A stretch of DNA of 64,000 nt from Lysobacter sp. GTDB lineage: Bacteria > Pseudomonadota > Gammaproteobacteria > Xanthomonadales > Xanthomonadaceae. Location: NCBI GenBank assembly GCA_013141175.1, contig JABFRN010000001.1, forward strand, positions 2,810,001 to 2,874,000, written 5' to 3'. Both the position numbers and the translations under genes were made by a program. Positions 35,201 to 42,815 of this stretch are shown here, piece by piece. The notes below the pieces were generated by a model. It was not told the DNA's origin. It made no database searches and worked only from the letters and a program-made list of their open reading frames with translations. Positions within the stretch are counted from its first letter, which is position 1, and the number at the start of each line of letters is the position of its first letter.

Positions 35201-36236
35201 CGATCCCGCGTCCATCGATGCGCACCTGCGCGCCAACCTGCGGTTGCTCGATGCGGACAGTCGCAACGTGCTCGCCGAATCCCGCGACCTCGACGACCTG
35301 CGCGCGCGTTTCGGCAAACGCGCCGCCGATGCGTTCTCTGTGCGCGCGGCGGAAGGGCTGGCGCAGCGGGGATTGACCGATTTTCCGCTGATATCGATTC
35401 CACTCTCGGTACCTGGCGCAGGCGGTGTTCCCGCCTATCCGGCGCTGCACGACGACGGCGACAGCGTGTCGCTGGCGGTGCATGCCGAGCGCGCCGAAGC
35501 GCAGCGGCATCATCCACAGGGCGTGCGCCGCCTGCTGCGGATCGCATCGGCGGAAAAACTCAAGCAGGCGCGCAAACAGCTGCCGGTGCAGGCGAAGACC
35601 GCGTTGCTGTATGCCGCGATCGAATCGCAGTCGCCGCGTCGCGATGGCTTGAAGGACAGCGATCGCCTGCGTGAGGATCTGGTCGAAGGCGCGTTCGTCG
35701 CGCTCGCTGCAGAGGGCCTGGATGCGATCCGCGATGGTGCTGCGTTCGAGCAGCGCCGGGACGCCATCGCGAAGCAGCTCTTCGCCGAAGCGATGACACG
35801 GTTGCAGCAGGCCGAAACCATCCTCGGACGCGTCGCCGAGGTGCGCGCCGCGCTCGAATCGAAACTCATGGGTTGGGCGAAAGCCAATCTCGACGATCTG
35901 CATGCGCAGCTTGCCGCGCTGGCATCGCCGGGCTTCCTGCGCGATACGCCCGCAGATGCGCTGGGCGAATACCCGCGCTATCTCAAAGCGATGACGCTGC
36001 GCGCCGAACGCGCGCTGCGCGATCCGGTGCGCGACCAGGCACGGATGCTGGAGCTCAAACCATTTGCCGATGCGCTCGCGGATGCGCACGCTCGCGGAAT
36101 CGATGCCGCGTCCGGCTGGCAAACCCTGCGCTGGGAGCTGGAGGAGTTCCGGGTCTCGCTGTTCGCCCAGGAAATGGGGGCCAAGAGCGGCATTTCGGCG
36201 AAAAAGCTGGCCGCCCGTCTCGCGCAACTGCGATAG
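32217..36236 (+). CDS. hrpA: ATP-dependent RNA helicase HrpA (DEAH box)
   Basis: A 1339-aa DEAH/RHA helicase. Motor motifs: Walker A IAGETGSGKTTQLPK, motif II DTIIVDEAHERS, motif III VIVTSATIDTERF, and motif VI QRKGRCGRIAPGTCFRLY. The long C-terminal DUF3418-type region is HrpA-specific. In related bacteria HrpA rescues stalled ribosomes on mRNA. Two oddities: an acidic insertion after RPLNAGSDENGDGEDDAGEG, and a linker at 34114-34184 that is a REP doublet translated in frame. The open frame extends upstream of 32217 into dps antisense, so the start is chosen just past the divergent intergenic gap. Confidence 0.95.
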   Translation: MTTIEPAKNGPGPGKPHDRALQNARRAVDGALSRDRGRLLGLWSRWNAKTEDAGTQAAFAEALAKSVTAREARAKALPTVFEIDPALPIGGEAERIVELIRNHQVVVIAGETGSGKTTQLPKLCLAAGRGAAGMIGCTQPRRIAARAVARRVAEELKTQVGGLVGFQVRFNDNVGEQTAVKFMTDGILLAEIQSDRWLSAYDTIIVDEAHERSLNIDFLLGYLKQLLVKRRDLKVIVTSATIDTERFSQHFGNAPVVSVEGRGYPVDVRYRPLNAGSDENGDGEDDAGEGGRSVLDGIVSACDEIARMGGMGDTLIFLPGEREIRDAHQALEKRKYRHTEVLPLYARLSARDQDRVFNPGPQRRIVLATNVAETSLTVPRIHYVVDPGFARVKRYSPRQKLDRLHIESISQASADQRKGRCGRIAPGTCFRLYAEADFLSRDAYTDPEIRRAALAGVILRMLSLGLGRIEDFPFLEPPEPRAVADGWQQLSELGAIDDARKLTQIGRTMARLPVDVKLARMLIAAQKHGCLREMLMIASFLGIQDPRERPSDQRGAADAAHAEFADPKSEFVGILKLWDAYRAAHEDMTQSQLRKWADKHFLGFLRLREWRELHRQLKLQCDELDWKSDDGGRGTGSSPPSPTLDATEAVRQGAPYAALHRALIAGLPTQIGNRTERGLYDGPRGRKYTIFPGSPLSKKPPPWLLSATLLDTEKVWSMTNAAIEPEWVIDELPHLLARRYHDPHWARSQGRVVGSEQISLFGLVLAPKKPVHYGALFPEESRQIFARDALVTGEINTRAGFLQRNLAMLAKAREEEAKQRRAGLVVDEDWQAQWYLDRLPPQIHNQQALDAWYGKLPAAEKAKLEWSFDDLMVGGASDAERFPKYLPLGDVRLAVNYRFEPGAPDDGMTVAVPLHLLNALDSTRLSWLAPGFVQDKAAALIKSLPKILRRNFVPAPDFARAFAEAFPLHDADSIEGALARFLKKLTGAEVGAVDFDPASIDAHLRANLRLLDADSRNVLAESRDLDDLRARFGKRAADAFSVRAAEGLAQRGLTDFPLISIPLSVPGAGGVPAYPALHDDGDSVSLAVHAERAEAQRHHPQGVRRLLRIASAEKLKQARKQLPVQAKTALLYAAIESQSPRRDGLKDSDRLREDLVEGAFVALAAEGLDAIRDGAAFEQRRDAIAKQLFAEAMTRLQQAETILGRVAEVRAALESKLMGWAKANLDDLHAQLAALASPGFLRDTPADALGEYPRYLKAMTLRAERALRDPVRDQARMLELKPFADALADAHARGIDAASGWQTLRWELEEFRVSLFAQEMGAKSGISAKKLAARLAQLR
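34114..34184. repeat. REP doublet inserted in frame inside hrpA
   Basis: GTGGGACGGGCTCAAGCCCGCC at one end and GGTGCGCCAGGGCGCACCCTAT at the other (reverse complement ATAGGGTGCGCCCTGGCGCA...) are two REP-type palindromic halves in inverted order. The 71-nt element encodes about 24 residues in a linker between the helicase core and the C-terminal region. Confidence 0.7.
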
Positions 36237-36323
36237 CGTGCGCGTTCCCGCAAGGGCGATCTCCTGAACGCTTGATTTCCCGGCGGCGTTTTCTGATCCT
36301 GTCGATGTCTTGGATGCATGGAT

Positions 36324-36341
36324 GCTGGAGTCTTCTCCAGC
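36324..36341 (+). other. Short hairpin just upstream of the ECF sigma gene
   Basis: GCTGGAG-TCTT-CTCCAGC forms a 7-bp stem ending 18 nt before the ribosome-binding site at 36359. It has no T-run; it might influence translation or end weak read-through from hrpA. Confidence 0.4.
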
Positions 36342-36370
36342 GGCCTCGTAAGGACATGAAGGAGCTCGTC

Positions 36371-36997
36371 ATGACACGGGTCACCGAGAGCGTTCGCGAA
36401 TCTCCGCCGGAAGCCGACGGCGGACATGTGCCGATCACCGCGCTGCTGCAGGCCTGGCGTCGGGGCGAACCCGATGCGGCGCAGGCACTGTTGCCGCAGG
36501 TCTATCTGCGACTGCATCGACTCGCCGAGCGCGCCTTGCGCGGCGAACGCCAGGATCACACGCTGCGCGCGACGGCGTTGATCCACGAAGCCTTCATCCG
36601 CCTGGCGGACCACGCATCGCCCGACTGGCAGGATCGCGGGCATTTCTTCGCACTCGTCGCGCGCATGATGCGTCGCATCCTGGTCGATCATGCGCGCGCC
36701 CAGCGCGCCGTGCGACGCGGCGACGGGCAGGTGCATTTCGTCGATATCGACGATGTGGCCGATCTGTTGCCCGCAGCGGAGGGCGACCCGCTGGATCTGA
36801 TCGCGCTCGACGATGCGCTCGACGCGCTCGCGCGGCACGACGTGCGCAAGGCGCGGGTGGTGGAATTCCGCTGTTTCCTCGGCCTGTCGGTGGAGGAAAC
36901 GGCGGAACTGCTCGGCGTTTCGGAACCCACCGTGATCCTCGATCTGCGTTTGGCGCGTGCCTGGCTTTCGACACGGTTGGGGACGACCGATGCCTGA
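36371..36997 (+). CDS. ECF sigma factor of the kinase-linked (ECF43/TIGR02999-like) type
   Basis: A 208-aa sigma factor with regions 2 (residues about 35-110) and 4 (about 140-200; VEFRCFLGLSVEETAELLGV). Region 2.2 reads HTLRATALIHEAFIRLAD and lacks the acidic DAED motif most ECFs use to bind core polymerase. In kinase-linked ECFs, phosphorylation of a threonine in this segment restores the charge; Thr64 and Thr68 are the candidates here. Start 36371 has AAGGAG 6 nt upstream; the ATG at 36356 does not. The stop lies inside the kinase gene (8-nt overlap). Confidence 0.92.
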   Translation: MTRVTESVRESPPEADGGHVPITALLQAWRRGEPDAAQALLPQVYLRLHRLAERALRGERQDHTLRATALIHEAFIRLADHASPDWQDRGHFFALVARMMRRILVDHARAQRAVRRGDGQVHFVDIDDVADLLPAAEGDPLDLIALDDALDALARHDVRKARVVEFRCFLGLSVEETAELLGVSEPTVILDLRLARAWLSTRLGTTDA

Positions 36998-39569
36998 CCC
37001 GTCGACCACGCCTTCATCGGCTGCGACTTCATCAGCATTGGACGTTGGGGGGATCGCCCGTTTTCGTCGGGTCGAAGCGCTGTTCGCGGCGGCGCTCGAT
37101 CAGCCTGCCGCGGTGCGTGCGGACTGGCTGCAGGCCGAGGAAGCGGATGCATCGATCCGCGATGAAGTGTCGCGGCTGCTCATCGCCGATGCCCGTGCGG
37201 ACGAGGAAGCGATCGAACGGGCGTTGGCGATGGCGGCGAATGGCGTCCTGGATGCGCAGCCTCGCGCGCTCCAGCCGGGTGTGGATGGCGACGGGGCCGA
37301 CGCCATCGAGGGCTGGCACCTTGAGCGGCGCATCGGCGAAGGCGGCATGGGCACCGTGTACCTGGCGCGATCGACGTCCGGCGACGGGCCCCCGGTGGCG
37401 ATCAAACTCCTGCGGGAGGGCGTGGATCCGGTGCTGCTGTCGCGCCGTTTCGAAGCGGAACGGAAGATCCTCGCGACGCTGTCGCATCCCGGCATCGCCC
37501 GATTGCTCGATGCCGGCCGTACCCGCACGGGCAGTCCGTATCTCGTGTTGGAATACATCGAAGGCATGCCGATCGACGACTACTGCGACCAGCTGCGTCT
37601 CGGCGTGCGCGAACGGGTCGAGCTGATGTCGCGGGTCTGCGAGGCGGTGCAGAACGCGCATCGCAATCTGGTGGTGCATCGCGATCTCAAGCCCAGCAAC
37701 GTGCTGGTCACGCCGGGCGGCGAACCGAAGCTGCTGGATTTCGGCATCGCCAAACTGATCGAAGCCAGACTGATCGAAAGCGGCGACGAACCGCCGGCGG
37801 CGGCGAACACCGGCACGGTCACCCGTCTGGGCTGGATGACACCCGCGTATGCCAGCCCGGAACAGGTGCTGAGCGCGCCTGCGCGCCCCGCGAGCGATGT
37901 CTACAGTCTCGGCGTGCTGCTGTACCGGCTGTTGACCGGCTTGTCCCCTTACGGCGACGCGGAATCGAATCCGTCGAAGCTCGCGCAGGCGATCGTCGAA
38001 CTGGATCCCGAGCGCGCCAGCGCGAGGATTCTGTCGACGCAGATCACCGGCCCGTCGCTGGCGCGGGCGGAACAGCGGCGGACCACGCCCGGCCTGCTCG
38101 CGCGGACGCTCAGCGGCGATCTCGACATCATCCTCGGCAAAGCGCTGGCCAAGGAGCCGGATCGCCGCTACGGCGCGGCCGGAGAGTTGGCGGCCGATCT
38201 CTCGCGCTGGTTGCGCGGGCTGCCGATCTCGGCGCGGCCGGCGACGTTCCGCTACCGCGCAGGCAAGTTCCTGCGTCGCCATCGCCTGGCCACGGCACTC
38301 GCCGGATTGACGACGCTGCTCGCCGTGACATTCGTGATCGTGGTGGTGGTGCTGCTCGCGCGCACCCGCGTCGAGCGCGATCGCGCCACGCAGATGTCGG
38401 CGCTGCTGACCGATCTGTTCGAGGTCGCCGAACCCGGCCCTGATCAAGGCAGCCGCATCACCGCACAGGCATTGCTGGATCGCGGCGCCGAGCGCGCGGC
38501 GGTGCGCCTGCAGGACCAGCCGGATTCGCGCGCGCGCTTCCTCGCGACGCTGGGCCGTCTCTACCAGCAGTTGGGCCTCTACGATCGCGCTGCGGGGAGT
38601 CTGCAGGAGGCCATCGCGTTGCAGCGCAAGCTGGTCGGAGAGCGATCGATCGAGGTTGCGGATCTGACCGATCATCTGGCGCGGGTGAAGGCCGGCGCCG
38701 GCGAATTCCGCGAAGCCGAACCCCTGTTCCGCCGCGCGCTGGAACTGCGGCGTTCGCTGCTGCCGGCCGGCGATGAGCGCATCTCCAGCAGCATCAACAA
38801 TCTGGCCCTGGTCCGTCACGACCTGGGGCATTACGAAGAGGCGGAGCCGCTGTATCGGGAGATCGCGGGTGACACCGCGAATCCCGCAGGCGATCCGGAC
38901 GGCACCACGCTGGGCAATCTGGCGCTGCTGTATTTCGATCTGGGGCGTCTGGAGGAGAGCGAAGCGGCGTATCGCCGCGTGATCGAACTCCGGTCCCGTA
39001 CATACGGCCCCGATGATGTCGAAACCGCCTACGCCTACGATGAGCTCGGAATGGTGCTGGCGGCGCGCGGCAAACACACCGAGGGCAAGGCGCAGATCGA
39101 GCGCGGTCTGCGGATCAGGCGTCAGCGCGTCGGCAACGAGCATCGCGACGTCGCGCGCAGCCTCGGCCATCTGGGCGCCGCCGAACGTCTGTCGGGCGAT
39201 CCGGATGCCGCCGAACGGCATCTGCGCCAGGCGCTCGAACTGCAGTTGAGGCTGTTGGGCAAAGACCACGCCGAGGTGGCCGACAGCCAGCTCGAACTCG
39301 GTCTCGTGCTGCTCGATCGCGGTCGATTGGATGAGGCCGGCGAACTGCTCCAGCGTGCGCGCGATCTGCATGCGATCGCCGTGGGCGCGGAGCATCCGCT
39401 GCAGGGGCGGCCCTTGGCCGGCCTCGCGCGCTGGGCGGCGATGCGCGGCGATTGCGCCAACGCCGTGGCGCTGGCGGATCAGGCCATACAACGATTGCCC
39501 AAGCTCGATCCGCGACGTGTCGAGTTGCGGGGCGTGATCGAACACTGCAATCGCCCGAGCGCCGACTGA
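36990..39569 (+). CDS. Membrane Ser/Thr protein kinase (Hanks type) with TPR sensor domain
   Basis: An 859-aa kinase. The N-terminal 100 residues resemble the leader found before such kinases. The kinase core is complete: GEGGMGTVYLAR (about 115), VAIKLLREG, HRDLKPSNVLV (about 229), DFGIAKL and TPAYASPEQVL. A single membrane helix (LAGLTTLLAVTFVIVVVVLL, about 437) is followed by roughly 350 residues of TPR repeats, predicted periplasmic. It overlaps the ECF gene, so it is the probable activator of that sigma factor, as in the PknS/EcfK and PknT/EcfP pairs of Xanthomonas and Vibrio. Confidence 0.93.
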   Translation: MPDPSTTPSSAATSSALDVGGIARFRRVEALFAAALDQPAAVRADWLQAEEADASIRDEVSRLLIADARADEEAIERALAMAANGVLDAQPRALQPGVDGDGADAIEGWHLERRIGEGGMGTVYLARSTSGDGPPVAIKLLREGVDPVLLSRRFEAERKILATLSHPGIARLLDAGRTRTGSPYLVLEYIEGMPIDDYCDQLRLGVRERVELMSRVCEAVQNAHRNLVVHRDLKPSNVLVTPGGEPKLLDFGIAKLIEARLIESGDEPPAAANTGTVTRLGWMTPAYASPEQVLSAPARPASDVYSLGVLLYRLLTGLSPYGDAESNPSKLAQAIVELDPERASARILSTQITGPSLARAEQRRTTPGLLARTLSGDLDIILGKALAKEPDRRYGAAGELAADLSRWLRGLPISARPATFRYRAGKFLRRHRLATALAGLTTLLAVTFVIVVVVLLARTRVERDRATQMSALLTDLFEVAEPGPDQGSRITAQALLDRGAERAAVRLQDQPDSRARFLATLGRLYQQLGLYDRAAGSLQEAIALQRKLVGERSIEVADLTDHLARVKAGAGEFREAEPLFRRALELRRSLLPAGDERISSSINNLALVRHDLGHYEEAEPLYREIAGDTANPAGDPDGTTLGNLALLYFDLGRLEESEAAYRRVIELRSRTYGPDDVETAYAYDELGMVLAARGKHTEGKAQIERGLRIRRQRVGNEHRDVARSLGHLGAAERLSGDPDAAERHLRQALELQLRLLGKDHAEVADSQLELGLVLLDRGRLDEAGELLQRARDLHAIAVGAEHPLQGRPLAGLARWAAMRGDCANAVALADQAIQRLPKLDPRRVELRGVIEHCNRPSAD

Positions 39570-39594
39570 GCGCGCGGCTGTCGTGCGAAAACGT

Positions 39595-39626
39595 GCTCCG
39601 GCGGTCGATGTTCCGATCGCCGGAGC
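39595..39626. terminator. Hairpin between the kinase gene and a convergent gene
   Basis: GCTCCGGCG and CGCCGGAGC pair perfectly across a 14-nt loop. There is no T-run; it is the only candidate terminator in the 66-nt gap. Confidence 0.5.
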
Positions 39627-39635
39627 GTTGCGTGC

Positions 39636-41450
39636 TCAGCGACGCTTGAGCAGTGGCGGTGCGCCATTCGGAAAGAGCGGAATATTCCACTCTTCCATCG
39701 GATCGCCGATCGCCGAGATTCCGATCACATTGCCGGTGGTGACATCGACGCGACCGCTCACGTTCTGGTCGAAGCCGATATTGACCAGGCTGTTGTTGCC
39801 GTCCTGATAACTGAATGATGTATTGCCGTAGCGAAGACCGACGAACGGCTGCGGCGTGTAGTTGGTGACGTCCCCCGACAACGGCAAGACCTGGAAGAAG
39901 CGATACCAGTGGTTGCCGACATTGGCGACGGTGTTGTTGACGAAATTGTGGTACGACGGCCACGCCAGGCCCGGCGAAACGCGGGCGATCGGCGCCACCT
40001 TGCGGTTGACCGCGATGCCCTGCTCGACGACCCGGATCGCTCCGCCCGGTTCGCGTGCGTTGGCTCCGACCAGCTCCTCGCCATAGGTTTTCTCGAACTG
40101 GTATGGAGATCCGTTGATCGAGATTTCGCGCATGGTCCAGCCGATCAGGCCTGCCTTGCATGCGCGGATGTCCGCCCAGCCATCGAAGAACGGCGATGCC
40201 GGAAACCCGGGCGTTCCCGGCGTCAAGCGCAAGGTCTGCCCGGGCAGCAGCGAGGCCACGGTATTGGTGCCGGCGACGCCGCCATTGCGATTGCGATACG
40301 TGACGGTGATCGGCCCGATATTCGTGGTGGAGGCATTCAACACGCCGATCAGCGTATCGGTCCGTGGCAAGGGTATCGACGTCTGCTGGGTTACTTCGGC
40401 GCTGGTCAGGCCATACGAAGGTGTGTTGGCCATCATCGCGCTGCCGACCCGGAATTTCTTGCCCGGACTCATCGATGGACTCGTCGGTGAGCCGTAGGCG
40501 AAGAAATCGGCCAGGTACAGTTCGCCGACCAGCGGCGATTGATTGGACGATACGAAGGCCCATGCATTGTCGTCGAGCGCGCCAGTGCCGGTCAGATAGA
40601 ACGCTTCAGCGGTCTGCCACAGGCTCATATCGATGAACTGGCCATAGCCGGGCAGCGTTGCGCTGAGGGTCGGGAACGCGATGCCGCTGCTGCTGCCCTT
40701 GAATGCAGTGATCGTCGTCGGCGTCGGTGCCGTATTCATCACGCAGTAGAACGGCAGATTGCCGTTGAGGAAGTCGAAGGGGCTGCTGTTGGACAGCGGC
40801 ATCGGCCCGGCATACAGGCTCTTGCCGGCCGGTTGCGCCGCCTGCAGTTGCTGCATCGTGCCTTCGCCCGGATGCAGGAAGTCCGGATCGGTGATCCGTG
40901 TGCCGCCGATCAGCACCGAATCCAGATAGTGCAGCGATGAACCGACGATCGGTTGGTCGGAGACGATTCTGGCCGAGCCGACGCCGTTCGCGAGGGATTG
41001 CAGCTCGGGCACGCCGCGCGTCCAGGTTTCGTTGGGTCCCAGCGTCACCGACAGCGTGGTCGCCGGGTTGCCGTTGCGGTCGCGCAGTTCGACCTGGACG
41101 TTTGCGGTCACGGTCGGACTCGGGTTGTTCACCACCAGCGCGCTGCGGAAGCCGCCCAGGGGCGCCGCCAGATCCTTGTCCCTCGGGTTGTAGAACAGAC
41201 AGGGCGCGAATTTCTCGGTGGTCGCATAGCCCTGCAGGTTGGTCGACGAGTGCATCCATTTGTAGTCTTGCTGCGAACTGTAGGTTTCCGGCGTTTGCGG
41301 TTGTCCGATCTTCTCGCCCGGACGCTCGTTCAGGCCGCTCGCGATCGGTTGTGCGGGAATCGGACAGGCGGGGGGAACCGGAACCGGCGTCTGGGCACAG
41401 ACGGTGCCGGTGACCAGCGCGATGACGGCCGCGGTGATGAGGGTACGCAT
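39636..41450 (-). CDS. Secreted protein of unknown function (604 aa)
   Basis: A signal peptide (MRTLITAAVIALVTGTVCAQ) leads into a Pro-rich start and a long chain with few charged residues, rich in Gly, Asn, Thr and aromatic residues. It contains repeated beta-sandwich-like segments: VVNNPSPTVTANVQVELRDR with LGPNETWTRGV, and later TTNIGPITVTYRNRNGG with LLPGQTLRLTPG, two copies of the same pattern of a polar strand followed by a G-N/Q-T-x-x-R turn. I recognise no catalytic motif. AAGGAG lies 6 nt before the ATG at 41450. It may be a cell-surface adhesin or scaffold. Confidence 0.75.
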   Translation of the reverse strand: MRTLITAAVIALVTGTVCAQTPVPVPPACPIPAQPIASGLNERPGEKIGQPQTPETYSSQQDYKWMHSSTNLQGYATTEKFAPCLFYNPRDKDLAAPLGGFRSALVVNNPSPTVTANVQVELRDRNGNPATTLSVTLGPNETWTRGVPELQSLANGVGSARIVSDQPIVGSSLHYLDSVLIGGTRITDPDFLHPGEGTMQQLQAAQPAGKSLYAGPMPLSNSSPFDFLNGNLPFYCVMNTAPTPTTITAFKGSSSGIAFPTLSATLPGYGQFIDMSLWQTAEAFYLTGTGALDDNAWAFVSSNQSPLVGELYLADFFAYGSPTSPSMSPGKKFRVGSAMMANTPSYGLTSAEVTQQTSIPLPRTDTLIGVLNASTTNIGPITVTYRNRNGGVAGTNTVASLLPGQTLRLTPGTPGFPASPFFDGWADIRACKAGLIGWTMREISINGSPYQFEKTYGEELVGANAREPGGAIRVVEQGIAVNRKVAPIARVSPGLAWPSYHNFVNNTVANVGNHWYRFFQVLPLSGDVTNYTPQPFVGLRYGNTSFSYQDGNNSLVNIGFDQNVSGRVDVTTGNVIGISAIGDPMEEWNIPLFPNGAPPLLKRR

Positions 41451-41892
41451 AGGGAACTCCTTATCCTTACTCAAGGGGATTTGCTTCACGAAAGCGCCGG
41501 ATCGGCGCGGCCCGGCCGCTCCAACCGACCTTCCATCGCGTCATCGGAGAACGCGCGTCCTGCGTGTTCGCCGCGTCGCCGGCCCGGGTCGCGCCCGGGC
41601 CTGCAGGGTCCATCCAGCCGTGCGTCCATGAACGGCCCGACGCACCGTCGTCCACGGGTCGTCATCCCTGTAAGCGCAGGAAAGGGGGCGGGGAGATAAG
41701 CGACAGCGAAAAAATGCCTGCCGGGCGCGATGCGGGCACGGTCATCCCGCGCAGTGCCGGGCCCGTGACCGGGGTTCCATTGTTCGCGGCGGCGGTTTGC
41801 TAGCCTCGGGCCATGGAACTTCTGGCAGGACGCCGCCGACTGCCGGGCATGCGCGTGACCGGCGGCCTCCTGTTCACCGGAAAGGAACACCC
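41451..41892. other. Gene-free stretch of 442 bp
   Basis: It holds the upstream regions of the divergent 604-aa and 83-aa secreted-protein genes. I see no convincing promoter pair. GTCATCCCTGTAAGCGCAGGAA near 41661 and GTCATCCCGCGCAGTGCCGG near 41742 look like degenerate copies of the common GTCATTCCCGC-type intergenic repeat. Short ORFs here look spurious. Confidence 0.5.
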
Positions 41893-42144
41893 ATGAAAAT
41901 CACGATGACGAAAGGGTTTGCGATCGCGCTGATGGCCGGCGCGATGGGGATCGGCAATGCACAGGCGGTCGGTTGGCCGCAGCCGAACATCGCCTGCACC
42001 TCCGCGAATGAAGGCACGACCTACGACGTGCAGTATTTTTCGCGCTGGGAACGACTGCAGATCACCTATTACTGCGATGGCACCGCGTGGCAGTTGTGGC
42101 AGGTGTGCGATCTGAATCCCGGCGGCATCTGCGTCGCCTATTGA
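41893..42144 (+). CDS. Small secreted Cys-containing protein
   Basis: An 83-aa protein with a Sec signal peptide (MKITMTKGFAIALMAGAMG, cleavage near AQA). The mature part of about 58 residues is aromatic-rich with four cysteines (NIACTSAN, TYYCDGTAW, WQVCDLNPGG, GICVAY), consistent with two disulfides. AAAGGA lies about 6 nt before the ATG. No family recognised. Confidence 0.75.
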   Translation: MKITMTKGFAIALMAGAMGIGNAQAVGWPQPNIACTSANEGTTYDVQYFSRWERLQITYYCDGTAWQLWQVCDLNPGGICVAY

Positions 42145-42231
42145 TCTTCCGACATCCCGGCGTCGCGTGGCGCCGGGATGTGGCGGCCGAAAGGATGGTG
42201 CGGGTAAAACAACCGCATCCGTCGATCCTCC

Positions 42232-42726
42232 TCACTTCACCCGTTCCACCTTCGCCCGGGTGTTGTAGCCCTTCACCGCGAGATACCAGGCGTTGCCGGC
42301 GATGCTCGGCGTGATCCGCACTTCGGGATCGTCGAGTTTGACGCCGACGAGCGATGCGCCGTCGGTCTGGCGCCAGACCTGGTTGTTGTCGAGGGTGTAT
42401 TCGCGGCCTTTGACAAAGCCGCGGAACGGACCGGGCATTCGCGCGACGATGGGTTCGTTCGAGCCGAAGTGGAAGAAGCCGCGGTTTTCCTCCTCGACCT
42501 TGTCCTTGGCTTGCGCGGTGGCCTCGGTGACGACGGTGTCGATCTTGCGGCCGAGCCATTGGTTGAGTTTCGCCAGCTCCTCTGCGCTGAGCTTGTCCAG
42601 GCCGGCGGCCTTGAACTCCTGCGGCGTCATCTCGCGCTCGATGGGTTGCTGCGCGAGCGTGGCGAGCGGCGAAAGCGCGAAAGCGGCGAGCAGGGCGAGC
42701 GGGAGCAGCGGACGAAGCATCGACAT
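42232..42726 (-). CDS. Secreted protein of unknown function (164 aa)
   Basis: A signal peptide (MSMLRPLLPLALLAAFALSP, cleavage near TLAQ) is followed by an acidic helical segment (MTPQEFKAAGLDKLSAEELA) and a C-terminal beta region with NQVWRQTDGASLVG and AWYLAVKGYNTRAKVERV. This resembles small periplasmic proteins common in xanthomonads whose role is unknown. AGGA sits 8 nt before the ATG at 42726. It is divergent from relA. Confidence 0.8.
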   Translation of the reverse strand: MSMLRPLLPLALLAAFALSPLATLAQQPIEREMTPQEFKAAGLDKLSAEELAKLNQWLGRKIDTVVTEATAQAKDKVEEENRGFFHFGSNEPIVARMPGPFRGFVKGREYTLDNNQVWRQTDGASLVGVKLDDPEVRITPSIAGNAWYLAVKGYNTRAKVERVK

Positions 42727-42815
42727 GATCGGATCCTGTGGGGATTTCGCCGGGGGCGGGACGCGGTTAGTGTAGAACCACAATCCCCCCGGATCGAACC
42801 CAAGGCCGTCACCGC

